Below the pieces are notes generated by a model. That model had not been told where the DNA came from and ran no database searches. It was given only the letters and a program-made list of their open reading frames with translations. Below, one piece after another: positions 1-12,556 of a DNA stretch of 64,000 nucleotides; the first letter of the stretch is position 1; every line of letters begins with the position of its first letter. The DNA comes from Heliocidaris erythrogramma. Taxonomy: Eukaryota; Echinodermata; Echinoidea; Camarodonta; Echinometridae. The DNA is taken from contig CM046873.1 of NCBI GenBank assembly GCA_025617745.1, positions 24,411,547 through 24,475,546 on the forward strand. The letters run 5' to 3'. Position numbers and translations under genes: made by a program.

Positions 1-2289
1 GAAAGGAAATGAGAGATATATATATATATATCCAAAGAATATGGTATATCAACATTGGTTTTTAAGAAAATGTTGAAATTGTTGCACATTCCTATTATTT
101 AAATTCATAAGGTGATATTTTCTAAAATCTGAAAAATGAAAAACATTACATTACATCATGGTAGGGAAAAAATCCAAGGTTAAGGTATCAAAATAATTTA
201 AAAAGGTGAAAAAATAACTAATATTTCGAATATTTTGTCTCTCTCTCTCTTTCTCCCCCTCCCCTCTATCTCTCTCTCTTTACCCTCAATGCTTCAGTAT
301 ACTTTGTTATGCAGAAGCCCCTCCTTATGCTATCCATTTATTGAACTCGAGTTATGGACAAAAGTTAATAGGGGAATAACGCGCATTCATCCTATGCTAA
401 ATACGACACAGCACTGGCGGGAGTGTGCTTTTGGTGTTTTCTTCCTCTCCTTCCTCTGTTTGTTTTTTTTTCTTCTTCTTCTTCTTCTTCTTCTTCTTCT
501 TCTTCTTCTTTTTCTTCTAATTCGATTTCTGGATATCACGGAACACATCTGTCGAAAGGAACTCCATAAAGCCATTCCCTGGTGCAAGTCATCGCGGTAT
601 TACCGATGGATGCATGTTAAAAAGCTCAACAAACAATCAGGATTATCTGATAAGAAAGTGATAAAATACATGTCTGAATGAACTTAAGGGTACGTTGTTG
701 CGATGATACTGAAGAAAATTTGTTGTTAGCGTAAAAAGAATCATGAAAAGCTCCTGGAAGTCACTAAACCTAACTAAGTAAAAAGCACCTACACGCATGT
801 CCACATTTGGGACTACCCGAACTGGCATCCCGACTTACTCGTCTTTATATACTTATTCCTCAGCTGTTATCCGTTTGTTTGTTTGTTTGTTTTGTTTGTT
901 AGCTATTTTTGTTATTTCTAACTTATTGGTTCGGAAGATACCGTTATTCCTAGTCTTGAACATTACATATATATGTGATTAGCAGAACTTCGGACTATAG
1001 CCTAGCTTTAAATTACCAATAAAGGTTTGATAGGGAAAAGCTAGAATTCTGATCCCTATGTTAACCTGCTGTCGATTCGTTTCAGCTAGTTTTTAAAAAG
1101 TTGAGTGTGGTAAAAGAGAAGTTTTGATTACGTAGAACCCTGGTTAGGATCTAAAGCATTTTTGTGCTTTCCTTGTCTCAGCAAATCTTTTGAAACCTGT
1201 TATAAGTTTACACGGTGGATAAAACGATCGACGGACTTTCAAAAGATCCACTCCAGACTCTCTAGGGCCATTAACGTATATATTATTGTATCGTCTGTGG
1301 CCTTTGTTCAGATTATATTCAAAGTGATGATAAGGGTTCCACATTTCAATGGCGATGCACTAGGCTTCTTGAAATTGCCCTAGAGTGGATTTCCTTTGTG
1401 ATCATGTTCGAGTAAACGGCTTTTGACTTTGTATATTATTCAAATGGATAAACTGGGTCACATTCAATCTCCGTATTATTGTAACTTTTGGCACCACATG
1501 ACAAAAGTCACGTAACCTTTAAAGTCTCCCCGTCTCAAGTGCTTCTGTCACGCATATCATCACATCTATTTCATTCCTGTAGCATTGTCAAGTTCATCCC
1601 GTTGCAATCTACTCAAAGGTGTCTAGGATAACAAACTTGAGAGCCTTGAGCTGATTTTTTTTTCTTTCTGTAAGAACTTATTACTACCCTTCTCATTTTC
1701 AATGATTGGTTATGCTTCACACAATAAAGAAAGAAAGGTCATGTCTTTGAACTCTATAAAAATAGACTGGTTGAAATACAAAGAACATATTTTCAAGCGT
1801 GTTTTCAAGGATTGGCAGATTGGTTAATTATATATCATGCTTATTGAGTGCTCAAAAGGTGACATATTCATGAAAGTTGTCTTCGGGGATCTTTATGTTC
1901 AAGTCCACGCCTAAGAAGTATGCAATAATTGAAGGTAAATCCATTCCTAAGGATCACTGGAGCTCTAGCCCGAGGAACCCTCTGACAAAAAACATCGTTC
2001 TATGAACAGAGATACATGACCTCCTTTCGAATCAGGCGAGTTGTTATCTAATGCAGATATCAACATGTCGCGCTACTACTAAGAAACGAGGTTTTATTCA
2101 ATCACATGTCATCCGGACGAATCCCCGGGACGAATTCCTTGTAGGTGAACGACAAAAAAATTGACCCGGATGATGTCTTTGTGGTAAATGAATGGCAGCT
2201 TAGAAAGTTTGAACAGTTTTGATGGTTTATTTTACCTCACTGCTAAGAAAGCATGTGTTTGCTTCTAACTAAGCATCCAGGGGACAGAC
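1..2289. other. No gene recognised; simple-repeat islands
   Basis: No reading frame here looks like a protein. The longest open frame (235-681) is made of CT and CTT microsatellite translated into Ser/Leu/Phe runs. Visible structure is a CT-rich tract at about 237-283, a pure CTT run at 471-518 and a short TTTG-type run near 870-900. The rest is ordinary AT-rich sequence. Confidence 0.7.
471..518. repeat. (CTT)n microsatellite
   Basis: About fifteen uninterrupted CTT triplets, continuing a T-rich stretch. Its translations on either strand (poly-Leu, poly-Arg) explain the spurious open frames over it. Confidence 0.95.
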
Positions 2290-2339
2290 GGATTTAAGTC
2301 CTCACCGATGGACTTGGTAATCAGGATTCATGCCTTACC

Positions 2340-2430
2340 AAAGGGCACTAGCGCATCCACTTGGTTTCGAGCCCGGGTCCTCCAGTTACGAGACCACTGC
2401 TCTACCACTGAGTCATTGCGCCTCCTCATC
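2340..2430 (-). repeat. tRNA-derived SINE fragment
   Basis: Read on the - strand this carries an A-box-like block (TGACTCAGTGGTAGAGCA, 2398-2415) and, at tRNA-like spacing, a B-box-like block (GGGCTCGAAACC, 2363-2374). A matching acceptor stem is not visible, so a functional tRNA is unlikely. SINE head or tRNA pseudogene is the better call. No tail or target-site duplication was identified. Confidence 0.6.
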
Positions 2431-2519
2431 AGGAGATATGAACGAATGTATGCGATGTCATGGTATTCACATTTGCAAGACTATCCAAATGGTTACACTT
2501 GGAATATCATCAACTGAAA

Positions 2520-3760
2520 ACCAACCCTCGACAAACGTCCTCTAGGACCACTATCCCCTAAAGGATAATTACCCAGACATCTATCCCTGAGATAAGTACT
2601 CAAGCTATCCCTCAGAAAAAAAAATAGCGAGTGTGACAGTGTAAGGGCTTTGGAGGATCCAAGGGGTTGATGAAAGCGGGTAATATTCCTTGGAGGTTAA
2701 TCACAGTCATATACCCGAAGGGCTACTACCCTATTAAATGCAAGTTGTCTTGGGGATATAATAGAGCGGGATTGTAGTGTGAGGGGGTGGGGTGAAAATC
2801 GTTATCTTCACTTGAACTTTGGCAACATACGGGTTTTGTTATCCAATATAGATGTGAACATGGCACACGTACATGAAAATGAACACTGATCATTTCATCA
2901 CAGGAGCGTCCGACCGACTACTAGTAACAGAATTATCCGGAAAATACCCCTGGACAACCCCGTAATATAAATATCACCTTGGAAAACTACCCCTAGGAGC
3001 TCATCTCCTCTAAGATAACTTTCTCCTAGGGCAATTAAACCCGCAAGTTACACCTCTAAAACTATAAACCAAGGGATTGATTTTCTTGGGGAAGGGAGGG
3101 GGCGGTGGTTCAGGGTTTCATGTCCGCGAGTAATTATTTTCGGGTTGCTTTGATGTTTAAAGTCATTTTCGTAAGGTGTAACGCTCTTCGGGGTAGTTAC
3201 TTCTCCTAAATAATGTCGCTCTCAGGGAAAGTTGTCCAGGAGGTATAAAGTCTGGGATGGTAGTCCACAGGGGACTTTATTCCAGAATCGTTCCCAATAT
3301 CATCCATCTATTCACTGTAAAAGCCATAACGTTTCTTGCTTTTGAAAACTGGGACGACTGTCTGATGAAGATGTGAATATGGTGCAACAACATGAGAAAC
3401 TCCATAATATGAAATAACAGACGTATCTCGACGAATACCCCCTGGATTGTCATTCCCGGAAAACTGCACGCATATGAAAACTGCCTCCTAGGCTAAGTAT
3501 CCCTGGGTCAACTTCTTCCTAGAACAACTACAGCTGGACAACTAGTCCCTTAAATAATTACACCCAATTACCCTTTGGACAATATCAAGCGGGCTATCGT
3601 CTTGGAGCAGTTGTCCGATGTTGATGTTCCATGGTGTTGTCATAGGGTTTAGTTTTCTAGGAGGAGTATTCCGAGAAGCTATTGTCTTGGAGTTACATGT
3701 CCTGGGAGCGGGGGTAGTCTGAAAGGGTCTATTTCCTAGAAGCCCTCATAAGAAGTGGGT
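2520..3760. repeat. Degenerate minisatellite with alternating orientation
   Basis: A short motif close to CCCTAGGACAACTA recurs many times at roughly 14-22 base spacing (for example 2545-2620, 2940-3060, 3425-3580). In other parts its complement (GGGG and TTGTC blocks) dominates, as at 2640-2780, 3180-3290 and 3590-3730. The copies are strongly diverged and there is no coding potential. It looks like an old tandem array with internal inversions. Confidence 0.55.
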
Positions 3761-4960
3761 AGAAGTCCATAGTGGCAGTATCGGTGTGATTCAGTGAGCC
3801 AAGGGATGAAATATCATACATGTTATAATCTCTACAAATGTAACCCCGATCCTCCAAACAGGTTTACGTGCCTATAGGGATGTGGTGAACATTGCTTTGC
3901 GTCACAGAAGTCCGGGTGATACCTGAAACATGTGTCTAAAACATGACACACAACTTTAGGAAATTTCATCCGAAAGGCATTTTTAACTGACAGTTTTGAG
4001 GGTCATTGAGTCAAATTCTCATGAAAATTATCTGTACTCTCATTTTACAATCATTTAACCTAAAGAGATCTGGAAATTATAAGATCTCATACCGGTTTTT
4101 CTTCAAAGCACTTTTATAATTGTATAAATTCTTTGACAAAATATATTTCTGAATGCAATCTTAGATAATTACAGACAGGAAATGACCCACTTGTTGTGAT
4201 ATTTTCCTGAAATATTTATATCACAACTAATGATGAAAAGAAAAATCCCCCAGGAATAAATCAATCCCCAAGTGTACTATTTTCCATCTACATGAAATGA
4301 GTGTATGAGGACAGCAAGGAATATTTGCACAGGTGTTCCAGCGGCTTTTGAGCACGACAAGTTGACAACAATAGGTTGAGTGGGGTGTAAGGGTAAGCGA
4401 GGCCTTTGGGCACGTTTTGGGCTTCCTCCCGTTGCCAGGCAACTAAATTGTTTGAACGTTTTACTTCACTCTCCGGAAATTTCGTGACCCACTCAAGGGG
4501 TCTGCACCTGTTTCCAGAGTCCCTTCGGTTAGACATTTCAAGGAACTAATCACTTGTTTTGCTATTTTTCGTACAATTTTCGTACTTCCCTTGTGGTTCA
4601 AAATAGCTAGTAATCCTTTATCATCCTGTATTACATCTAACAGAAAAAAGGAGAGCAGCGGGAGTGAAATTCTGCAGTTGTTATTGGTGTGGGGTTTTTT
4701 TTCGTTAATAAGAGTTATAAATAAAGAGATTTCTAACGCAGAACACATTTCTGTTTTAATCTTCGTACTAGGCATAATATATCTGTGTAGCAGGTCTTAC
4801 AGTCGGTATCTAACGCGTACAGTACAGCATGCAGTATAAATATGTGAATCAATATTAAATAAAATGAAATGAAAAATTAACAAACAAATAAATAATAACT
4901 AGATCCAGAAACAAATGAACTAAAACATAGAAATATTGATGAATAAATGCAAATAAACGA
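3761..4960. other. No gene recognised
   Basis: Unique-looking AT-rich sequence. Short open frames at 4227-4839 overlap one another on both strands, lack recognisable domains and have no supporting splice or codon signal. Nothing further is supported. Confidence 0.6.
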
Positions 4961-4961
4961 A

Positions 4962-5377
4962 TTTATATGACACCTAATTAGATCCTTGCCATTTGATTCG
5001 TTGTTTGATGTTGATCTTTTGTCCCATTTAGCAATTACGTCATCAGTCGTTCAATTTTGGATCCATTCACCGTGCAATTTTGGATCCATACGACCACCAA
5101 CACGTCTACATACGCAAAAACGACTTGCCTTTGCAGCGCGCATGCGACTATAAAGTACATTGACGGACAGCCACGGCCGCGCGCTCATCAACAAAATGTA
5201 AGTCCCTTCACTCTTGTTTCTTAATTCATCAAATGTCAAATGTGAAGGATAGATATTTCTAGGTGTCATATAAAACAAATAATGAATGTTTTTTTCATTC
5301 GTGCAATGGACAGAATATTTCATGAGGTGAAAGATGAAATATTCTGTCCATTGCACTCATAAACATTAATTATTTGT
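4962..5377. repeat. Inverted-repeat block with a long perfect hairpin
   Basis: The core is a perfect 23-bp inverted repeat (GTGCAATGGACAGAATATTT and three more bases, 5301-5323, against 5334-5356) around a 10-base loop. The pairing continues imperfectly outward to about 5276 and 5376. A second inverted pair, TATATGACACCTA near 4962 and its complement near 5260, brackets the preceding 300 bases. A direct repeat of TTTTGGATCCAT lies near 5055 and 5080. It could be a foldback MITE or an RNA hairpin source. No protein is encoded. Confidence 0.7.
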
Positions 5378-5649
5378 ATACTATCATTTAATCATAAGTA
5401 ATTATTTTTTTTAAGCTAATCCCGAATTTTTTTTCTTTACTGTTTACCACGCTGTTTAGCTACAAAGCATACTCCATGCTGCACAATTGTGTTAGTACCT
5501 ATAATCCTCAGAATCTGAGTTCACTGACCACCCCGAGAATTAATTCATCTGTCCGGGATGCTATTGATTTCTGCGGACGCTGCAGTCTTAGTTTTTCCAA
5601 ATTCAACTATTCATGACACTTCAGCTTCACAACTCACAATATGCCAACA

Positions 5650-6030
5650 GGGCCATTGAGACTGAGGCTCATCACCCCACCCCCCCCCCCAAAAAAAAAG
5701 ACAACACGAAGATGTCGGTGGAAAGCAATGCTTGACTTAAGTAGACGATAATCTGTTGTGTTTTTATTTACAGCTAATTATATCATGTTTAATAAACAGT
5801 ATGTTACTGAATACGGAAATCTAAAACAAACACCATATTGAGAATGAGGCTCACTCCCCCTCCCCCCCCCCCCCCCACAAAAAATAATTAAAATTATACA
5901 AAACAAATATGTCTGTGGATAGCAATCCTAAAGTTAAGTAGACGATAATCTGTTGTATTTTTATCTACTGGACTAACTGCATCATGTTTAATTCACAGTA
6001 TGTTACTAATTACGGAAATAGAAAACAAAC
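5650..6030. repeat. Tandem duplication of about 197 bp
   Basis: Two adjacent diverged copies share GTAGACGATAATCTGTTGT at 5741 and 5938, as well as a GAGGCTCA-plus-poly-C segment and the ACAGTATGTTACT segment. Each copy contains a long C run followed by an A run. Confidence 0.85.
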
Positions 6031-7614
6031 AGAACTTGATGAACAGCTTCGAAAAGCCAAATAAACTGGTAAACAGTTTTCCATAAAACATTTTTTCTTA
6101 AAGAATTTTCATAATGTCTCAAACGTACTCTGATCCCGAACTTCTTTGAAAATTGCCATTTGTTTCCTGCTCTTTTATGATTTATATTATACAATATAAT
6201 GTTAAATTATGTATTTCTCAGAGACTGGAGTATATTCCCTTGCAGAAATAGCGCTTCATAAATGCTTTTAGTTAATTATTAAATTTATTCGCCGTTCCCT
6301 TTTTTCCTTCCGTATTTTTTGAAATACAACGGTTACCTCACGTGTTCAACAATGACCCAAGCCCTAACCACATTTTAACCATGTCACTTGGGCTTTATGG
6401 TCTCTCTTAGGCAGACTACAAGACTACTTCCTTGTCCTCAACCATCAAGCGATTAATTCATATTGATTATACACTGAACGGCCATAATTAGGGCCTAACA
6501 GATCGTCTTTATATCAACAAATCTTACCCTTTTCAGCTGACCTCCATTCAAAGCTGACGTTCAGAATTAGCAATTTGCAAACAGAGTATGGTTCTACTTC
6601 CAATGACTTAAAACAACTGGGAAATCACTGCAAAGCGAGTATTGAAAGGAAGAAAAGAGAATTATCCGACAGAATAAACCTGAAGTTGCTTTCTCATATA
6701 GCTTTCAAAACAATTTCAAGGAAACTGATTATCTGAATTCAACTCGATGAGGTAGGAAACCAATTTCAAGAAATTAATGACCCTAACCAACATTGTTCAT
6801 GTTACTGAAAGTACATGTTATGAATTGGCAAATACATTCAATTTGAATTTGCATGTTTGGGTGGTGCCATCAAAAGTCAAAATGAGGTCATTCGTTGTCT
6901 GTTTTGTCGTTATGTAACGATTAGTCATTAGTAATGTTGTTAGGTGGGCATAGATATCTCACAGATTCACAGATGGGACACAGTAAACCACTGTAAAAAA
7001 TGATGAAAAGAAAACAGCTTATATTGTACGGATTATGTAATCCCTATATTAAGTTGGGTAATAATGGAACATGTTCATGAACTGTACCTGTCATAATCCG
7101 CATTCCAGACACGTTTTTCCCCCACCTGATTCATTACGTTTAAATATTGTCCAAGGCGATAAAGCAAAAGCGTCCAGCTAGTGGCGTCCATTTTGGTCCC
7201 TTTTCCCCTAGTCCTGACCTTGCGGCCTCGGCAACCCAGCAGCTGTATACATGCTCGTTACGCATAATTTCAAAAGTAGATTTCGAGATTTATAGTAGTT
7301 TACTGTGTTCTATTTGTAAGCCAGTCTAGGCATTGCACAGTTGTCTACTAAGTCCTGTTTTGTGAATCAGGTGCAATTTAATTATACAACCGTCCCAACA
7401 TAACGATTGGGGGCTTGTCCGGTTGGTCGAACCCGGAATGATAAGATGATTTTTGACGGTATTAATTAGATCAAATGGTTAGTGATATGATCTAGCATCC
7501 AATATAAGTGGACAACAGAAATATTGTTTTATATCGTCTGCATTAAAAAAAATAGAAACGGGAGGGGGGGGGGGGGGGTGTCTGTTGAAAACGCATTGAG
7601 ATTCACTTTACTCC
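6031..7614. other. No gene recognised
   Basis: AT-rich DNA with no recognisable coding region, RNA gene or repeat boundary, apart from a G homopolymer near 7564-7578. Short open frames here show no domain. Confidence 0.6.
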
Positions 7615-7618
7615 TTAA

Positions 7619-8034
7619 GCCCACCGCACACTATACGATCGACTACGATCCGATTTTTGGAAATAATCGCATTAAATATAGGCAGTTTAACCAGTGAAAG
7701 ATAGCTGATTCAAGTTCTGAACAATAATATGAATACTCAACATAGGAATTTGGTGAGATGTCAGCCTTATATCCGGGATAAGGGCCATATCAGTTTCAAA
7801 TCGTAGACAATCGCATGACTGCTCTGACGTCACTACGATTCGGAGCCGATTTGGCCTTTCCTCCGACTAGAATACTCGTAATAGCCTGTAATTTCGATTT
7901 TACTATCTATGTAACTAGTCTGAACCTCAATCAAACATATCTAATGTGTTTAAGTGTTTATATCTAACAGTCTAATGCTATAACATTTTCTTTCAAAATC
8001 GGAGCGTAGACCGATCGTATAGTGTGCGGTGGGC
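7619..8034. mobile_element. TTAA-flanked MITE (416 bp)
   Basis: Perfect 23-bp terminal inverted repeats (GCCCACCGCACACTATACGA and three more bases, 7619-7641, and the complement 8012-8034) are flanked on both sides by TTAA (7615-7618 and 8035-8038). A TTAA target duplication with TIRs and no coding capacity fits a non-autonomous DNA transposon of piggyBac type. Sola-type transposons are an alternative. Confidence 0.85.
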
Positions 8035-8038
8035 TTAA

Positions 8039-8698
8039 CGTCAATACAATCATATCCTACACCGTACGAACAACACATTTACGCAGTTTAACTCACGCAT
8101 TGTAAGAGTGTCGGATAAAATGTCTGTCCACCTGGAAAATCCTGTACAATTTATTTTACTCCTTATGCCAAGGTGATTATATCACACACGGTATGAACAG
8201 CGAATTTAAGCATTTCACATCACGCCTGGAAGGACAGAGATATAGGAAATGTATCAGAGGAAACATGCTGTACGGTTCCTTTAATTCCGGAGGAGAAGAT
8301 TTTCAACCTGTCAAGTGCTTCTACTCAAGTGCACCTTATAGACATGAGAAGATACCATGGCTGCCACTATCATATCATCCCCAGGGTATATATAGAGTGG
8401 GCGAACTTGCCCGAGTTCCTGGATGTTAGACTCATTGTGAAATTCTAAGGAACATTCCATTTTCTTTTCTTTTTGCGTGGGAATAATTTGAAAGGCGAAT
8501 GCAGCACAGGGGATCGAGATGGAAAATTGAATTGAAGTATTATTTGACATGTAGGCATAATGATGTAATGAAACATGTTTAAGACACCCCCCCCCCCCTT
8601 TCTACTCTTTGAGAGCCCCCCCCCCCCCCCTCTGAAATATATATACACACACACACACACGCCACCCCACACACACACACACGTTTACATGGCTTTAC
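8039..8698. other. No gene; poly-C and CA tracts
   Basis: The first 500 bases show no domain-bearing frame. 8585-8690 is two C homopolymers followed by CA repeats, which produce His/Pro-rich spurious frames. Confidence 0.7.
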
Positions 8699-8699
8699 T

Positions 8700-8858
8700 T
8701 CCGAGGACAACTATTGTTCCTCTATTGTTACTCGTCCTCGGACAGTCGACGGAATAAGGCACAAATTCATTGTTCGACGTTCGAGGACTATTGTCCGGCT
8801 TCCGAGGACCATTGTTGTCATGATTTTTTTTTGTTCTCTGTCCGAAAATGTCCTCGGA
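8700..8858 (+). mobile_element. Foldback-type MITE (about 160 bp), copy 1
   Basis: Ends are perfect 10-bp inverted repeats, TCCGAGGACA and TGTCCTCGGA. The same motif recurs internally in both orientations (near 8733, 8785 and 8800), so the whole element can fold on itself. A second copy lies inverted at 37813-37973. No coding capacity. Confidence 0.8.
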
Positions 8859-11800
8859 CATAATGCTAAACAAACGCATACACACATGTTATTTGGTTTC
8901 ATTTGATTTATGTAATACAAAATAACCCATATGAATAATAAAATACACGGTATTGACACATATGAAATACTACTTCTACTACTACTACTGCTGCTACTAG
9001 CAATACTGTATAGCAAGATAACTGAAAATCGAAAGAAACTGAAACATTGATGTGGTCAAGGTAATAAGTATATATACATTTCTATACACTGTTGTACTTT
9101 GGAGCAACAACTTTATTAAAACTACAATAGTTCGGTAAAAACCACATCAACTAAAAACCAACAAAACTTGTATGTGCATATGGATAAGCTTCGCTTCTTT
9201 CAATTTGATTAGAAAATATAACTACAAACGTTATATATGAAGAAGACTGAAGGCCTAAAGAGATACTATTAACCTTTTTCTCTCGTTAATACTCGGTAAT
9301 TATAAGGTTGGTAGCTAATGCTTTTTCTAATCAAATTCACCTAGCACATGCCACTTCTTTGAAACTGAATAACCAGGGATCAACTTTAAATAGGTAGTCT
9401 GAGTTTCCTAATTTATGTTAAAAACTACGCCACTGTTAAAATAAAAATGTCTAACACAATCATGAACAAATCATTACAGATTTTAAAGAGAAGATTGTGA
9501 TAAGTCATGTATGATATCTCACTTCGTCTACTGAAGTATGCTGAATACATCAATGGGAAATTTTTGGTTCAATTTTCACTGATCTCTTTCTAAGATGACG
9601 GCTTTTGGGAATGAAAATGTCAATTTTAGAAGCTTATAACATCTCTAAAGGCATGAAAGAAGTGGGCGATATTCCAAATTGAGTTGCAGTCTCTTCATCA
9701 GGGATTCTAAATCTGGAAATTGCCTCGCACTTTACGTTTATCAATAGCGAATGAATCAGAAGTGAATTTTTCAAGTTATTCTTTAAAAGCAAATTGCTGA
9801 TAGTTCAGAGATCGCGTACACGTTCATTATACGATTGTCATTATTGTCAGGAAAGTTTCCAGGGCAATCATCAATATCTAAAACTTTCCAACAACGTCAT
9901 GATGTATCTTCCAATCCAAATCTTGGAGCAAAACCGACATTCATCTCTCTCTCTCTCTCTCTCTCTCTGTAGGTCTTAATATCTATCTCTCTTTCTCTCT
10001 GTCTATATGATTGTCTATCTAACTATCTCCATCTCCCCCTGTTAACTCTCAGTCTCAACACCCCCTCCCCCCCCCCTCTCTCCTCTCTCCCATAGGTCGT
10101 TATTTTGCCCTTATACTCTCTCTCTCTCTCTTTCTCTCTTTCGCTCTGGTTCTACTCTTTCTTTTTCTCTCTAAAATTCTCGCATATCTTGTGATTTGTT
10201 TTAATTGCCTGTAGTTGCCCTGTTCTTTTTCGTACTCTATTTCTCTCTCTCATCTTACCACCCCCCCCCCCCCCTTCTCACCCTTACATTCCTCCCTCTA
10301 TCTCTCTCCACCTCATCCCGTTCTCCTATTCTTTTCAATACACAAGCAGAGGTAGTTATAAATTGGTATATCAAAAAAAATATGTAAATATTTTTTAATT
10401 AATCATCAAGCTATGAAGGGGGAATCGAAGTGAATATGTGATAACATAATCCCCATCAATCACGATGAAACGTTAGGAACCGACGGACAATCAATAAGCC
10501 AGATCGTAATGAGTTCATGGTACAAATGCCCTTAAAATGATCCCAATTTGTACGAGTACATCTGTTTTGGTGGACGCACCACTTTTTTTAACGAGAATTA
10601 TTAAAAATAATTAAAACAAAATAAATTTAGCTTACAGGAAAGCATATTTGCCAAAGTGAATCGCTGAGGGGCTTGCGTACACCCACCCATTAGTGACGCC
10701 CTTTGTCAGTGTATGAATGGAGACAAGAAAAAGTAAGTATTAAATCAATTATTACAAAGGTAGGGAAGCGACAGTATATTATAGTTCTCAGATTTTAATT
10801 TATATTAAGATCTTTGGGATGCACCGTTAAGATTGTTGGATCGTGGCATCTGAATATTGTGATAGAATATTCTGAAAGGGTTGTCCCTTTCTCGGCCCTT
10901 TTAAGTTTTATTTCACGCTTTTAATCTGAGACTCCCAAGTTCGTTAAGGAGCATTTTCAATCTTATCCTTCCAGCAAGAAATGTAACATTATACTTGATA
11001 TCGGTTCCTTTAGAAGTTATTAGGAGGGCATAACTGGCAGCAGAGAGGATCGAAAAAGGAATGGGGAAGGCCTAAAGTACAAGTAAAGAATGAAAAGACT
11101 TTTAGAAATCCTTCATGGCAAAGTGTTGATGAAAAGTACTATCACGGAAGAAAAACGATGCTGTCAACTTATGTGCTCTATTTTCCATAATTTTCCCATA
11201 AGTAACAAACAATCAGTCGCTGTTCATGACTACAAGGAATAAAGAAACTCCCTTTCCTTTTAAAATCTAATCTACTCAATCAATCTAGAAGCTAACTTCC
11301 AACAATCATTTGCTCGATGCAGAGAGTGCAGTGCGGTGTCATTCGCGTTTCGCAGCATGGCAGCTTTGGTAAGTTTACCAAAGCGTTAAGCACGTCACAA
11401 ACAAACTGACAATCTTTACGCCATGGATAGACTAATGCGCGAAACATGTTCTTAAGAGCATAATCATCACACTACACCACCAGTACACTACCTGCTTCAG
11501 ACTCTAAGGGGGGGGGGGGGGGGGGAGTGATGGTTGCAGAGGTAATGTGAGGGGGCAAAGTCACCGCGCGCGACAGGTTGCGAAATCGGGAGGGTCGTGT
11601 TTATCTCCTTACGATCCTCACACTTTGAAGAGTGAACCTTGTAGGTTGTTTTAGTCACTTTGATTTCTAACTTCTCGACATTTTTTCTTAGTTCTGATAT
11701 ACTTTGATATACTTTGTATTATAATAGATTATATTCTATATATACTTTCCAAACCCCTCGGGAATTTTTCGTAAAGAAAATGGCTTCAATATATATTCAT

Positions 11801-12556
11801 TATAATCCCTTTTCCCTCTCTCACTTTCTCTTGTTCTCTCTCGTTCTCTCTCTCTCTCTCTTTGTCCGTTTTGCACCCACCCACCCCTACGCTTTAGCGT
11901 CGTTACGCCATATAGCCTATAACGCTTATCAACCAGCACCCGTCCATCAGTGGCTTTTATACATTTTCCGGATCCATCTCGACGCGGTTTATCTGATGTC
12001 TTCACCATCCACTGTCGTTCCGGGAGTGATGGCATCTCGACAATAAAGGCTACCAATTACCCGTTACCATGGAAACGGAGGCATTGAAGAGAGATGGAGG
12101 GAAGTGAGAAAGACAAGATAATTATATCTATTCCTATGAGGCCTGTACCACAAATTTTACAGGAGTATTCTGTTTAATCGTGTCTCAAGAATCATTCCAA
12201 AAATTTGAGAACCTATCACATGTCAGAATACGTCGGTTGATTTCACAATGTTATCTATTCAATATTAATTTTTCCGTCTTATGTAATTTCATCAACTATT
12301 TTCTATATATGTATGTTTGTTAGGCGGCCTCAGCATCCCTCGGAATGGATATGTGCGCATTCTGAATGTTGTTAAATACTTATTATTATAAAGAAGAAGA
12401 TTGTATTGTTATGATAAAGAAAGTGATTTGAACAATACACATAAATGACATCTATTGAGCGAGTAAAAAAAATGTACAATTGCTGAAAAGGGGAGAGAAT
12501 TGGTCATCTGAAATAATGGGACCACTGTAAAACAAAATTGTTATACTAGTAGTCAG
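8859..12556. other. No gene recognised; CT-rich tract and homopolymers
   Basis: About 3.7 kb without a recognisable gene. 9944-10340 is a long impure CT/C tract, 11510-11526 a G run and 11815-11865 another CT tract. A GTTACCATGGAAAC motif at 12063-12076 resembles an X-box palindrome. Short open frames over the CT tracts are artefacts of composition. Confidence 0.6.

Noticed and set aside
235..681. 148-codon open frame on + strand
   Set aside because: Composed largely of CT and CTT microsatellite translation; no domain, no conserved counterpart.
2340..2430. Functional tRNA gene
   Set aside because: A and B boxes are present but no closed acceptor stem or clean T arm; better explained as a SINE or pseudogene.
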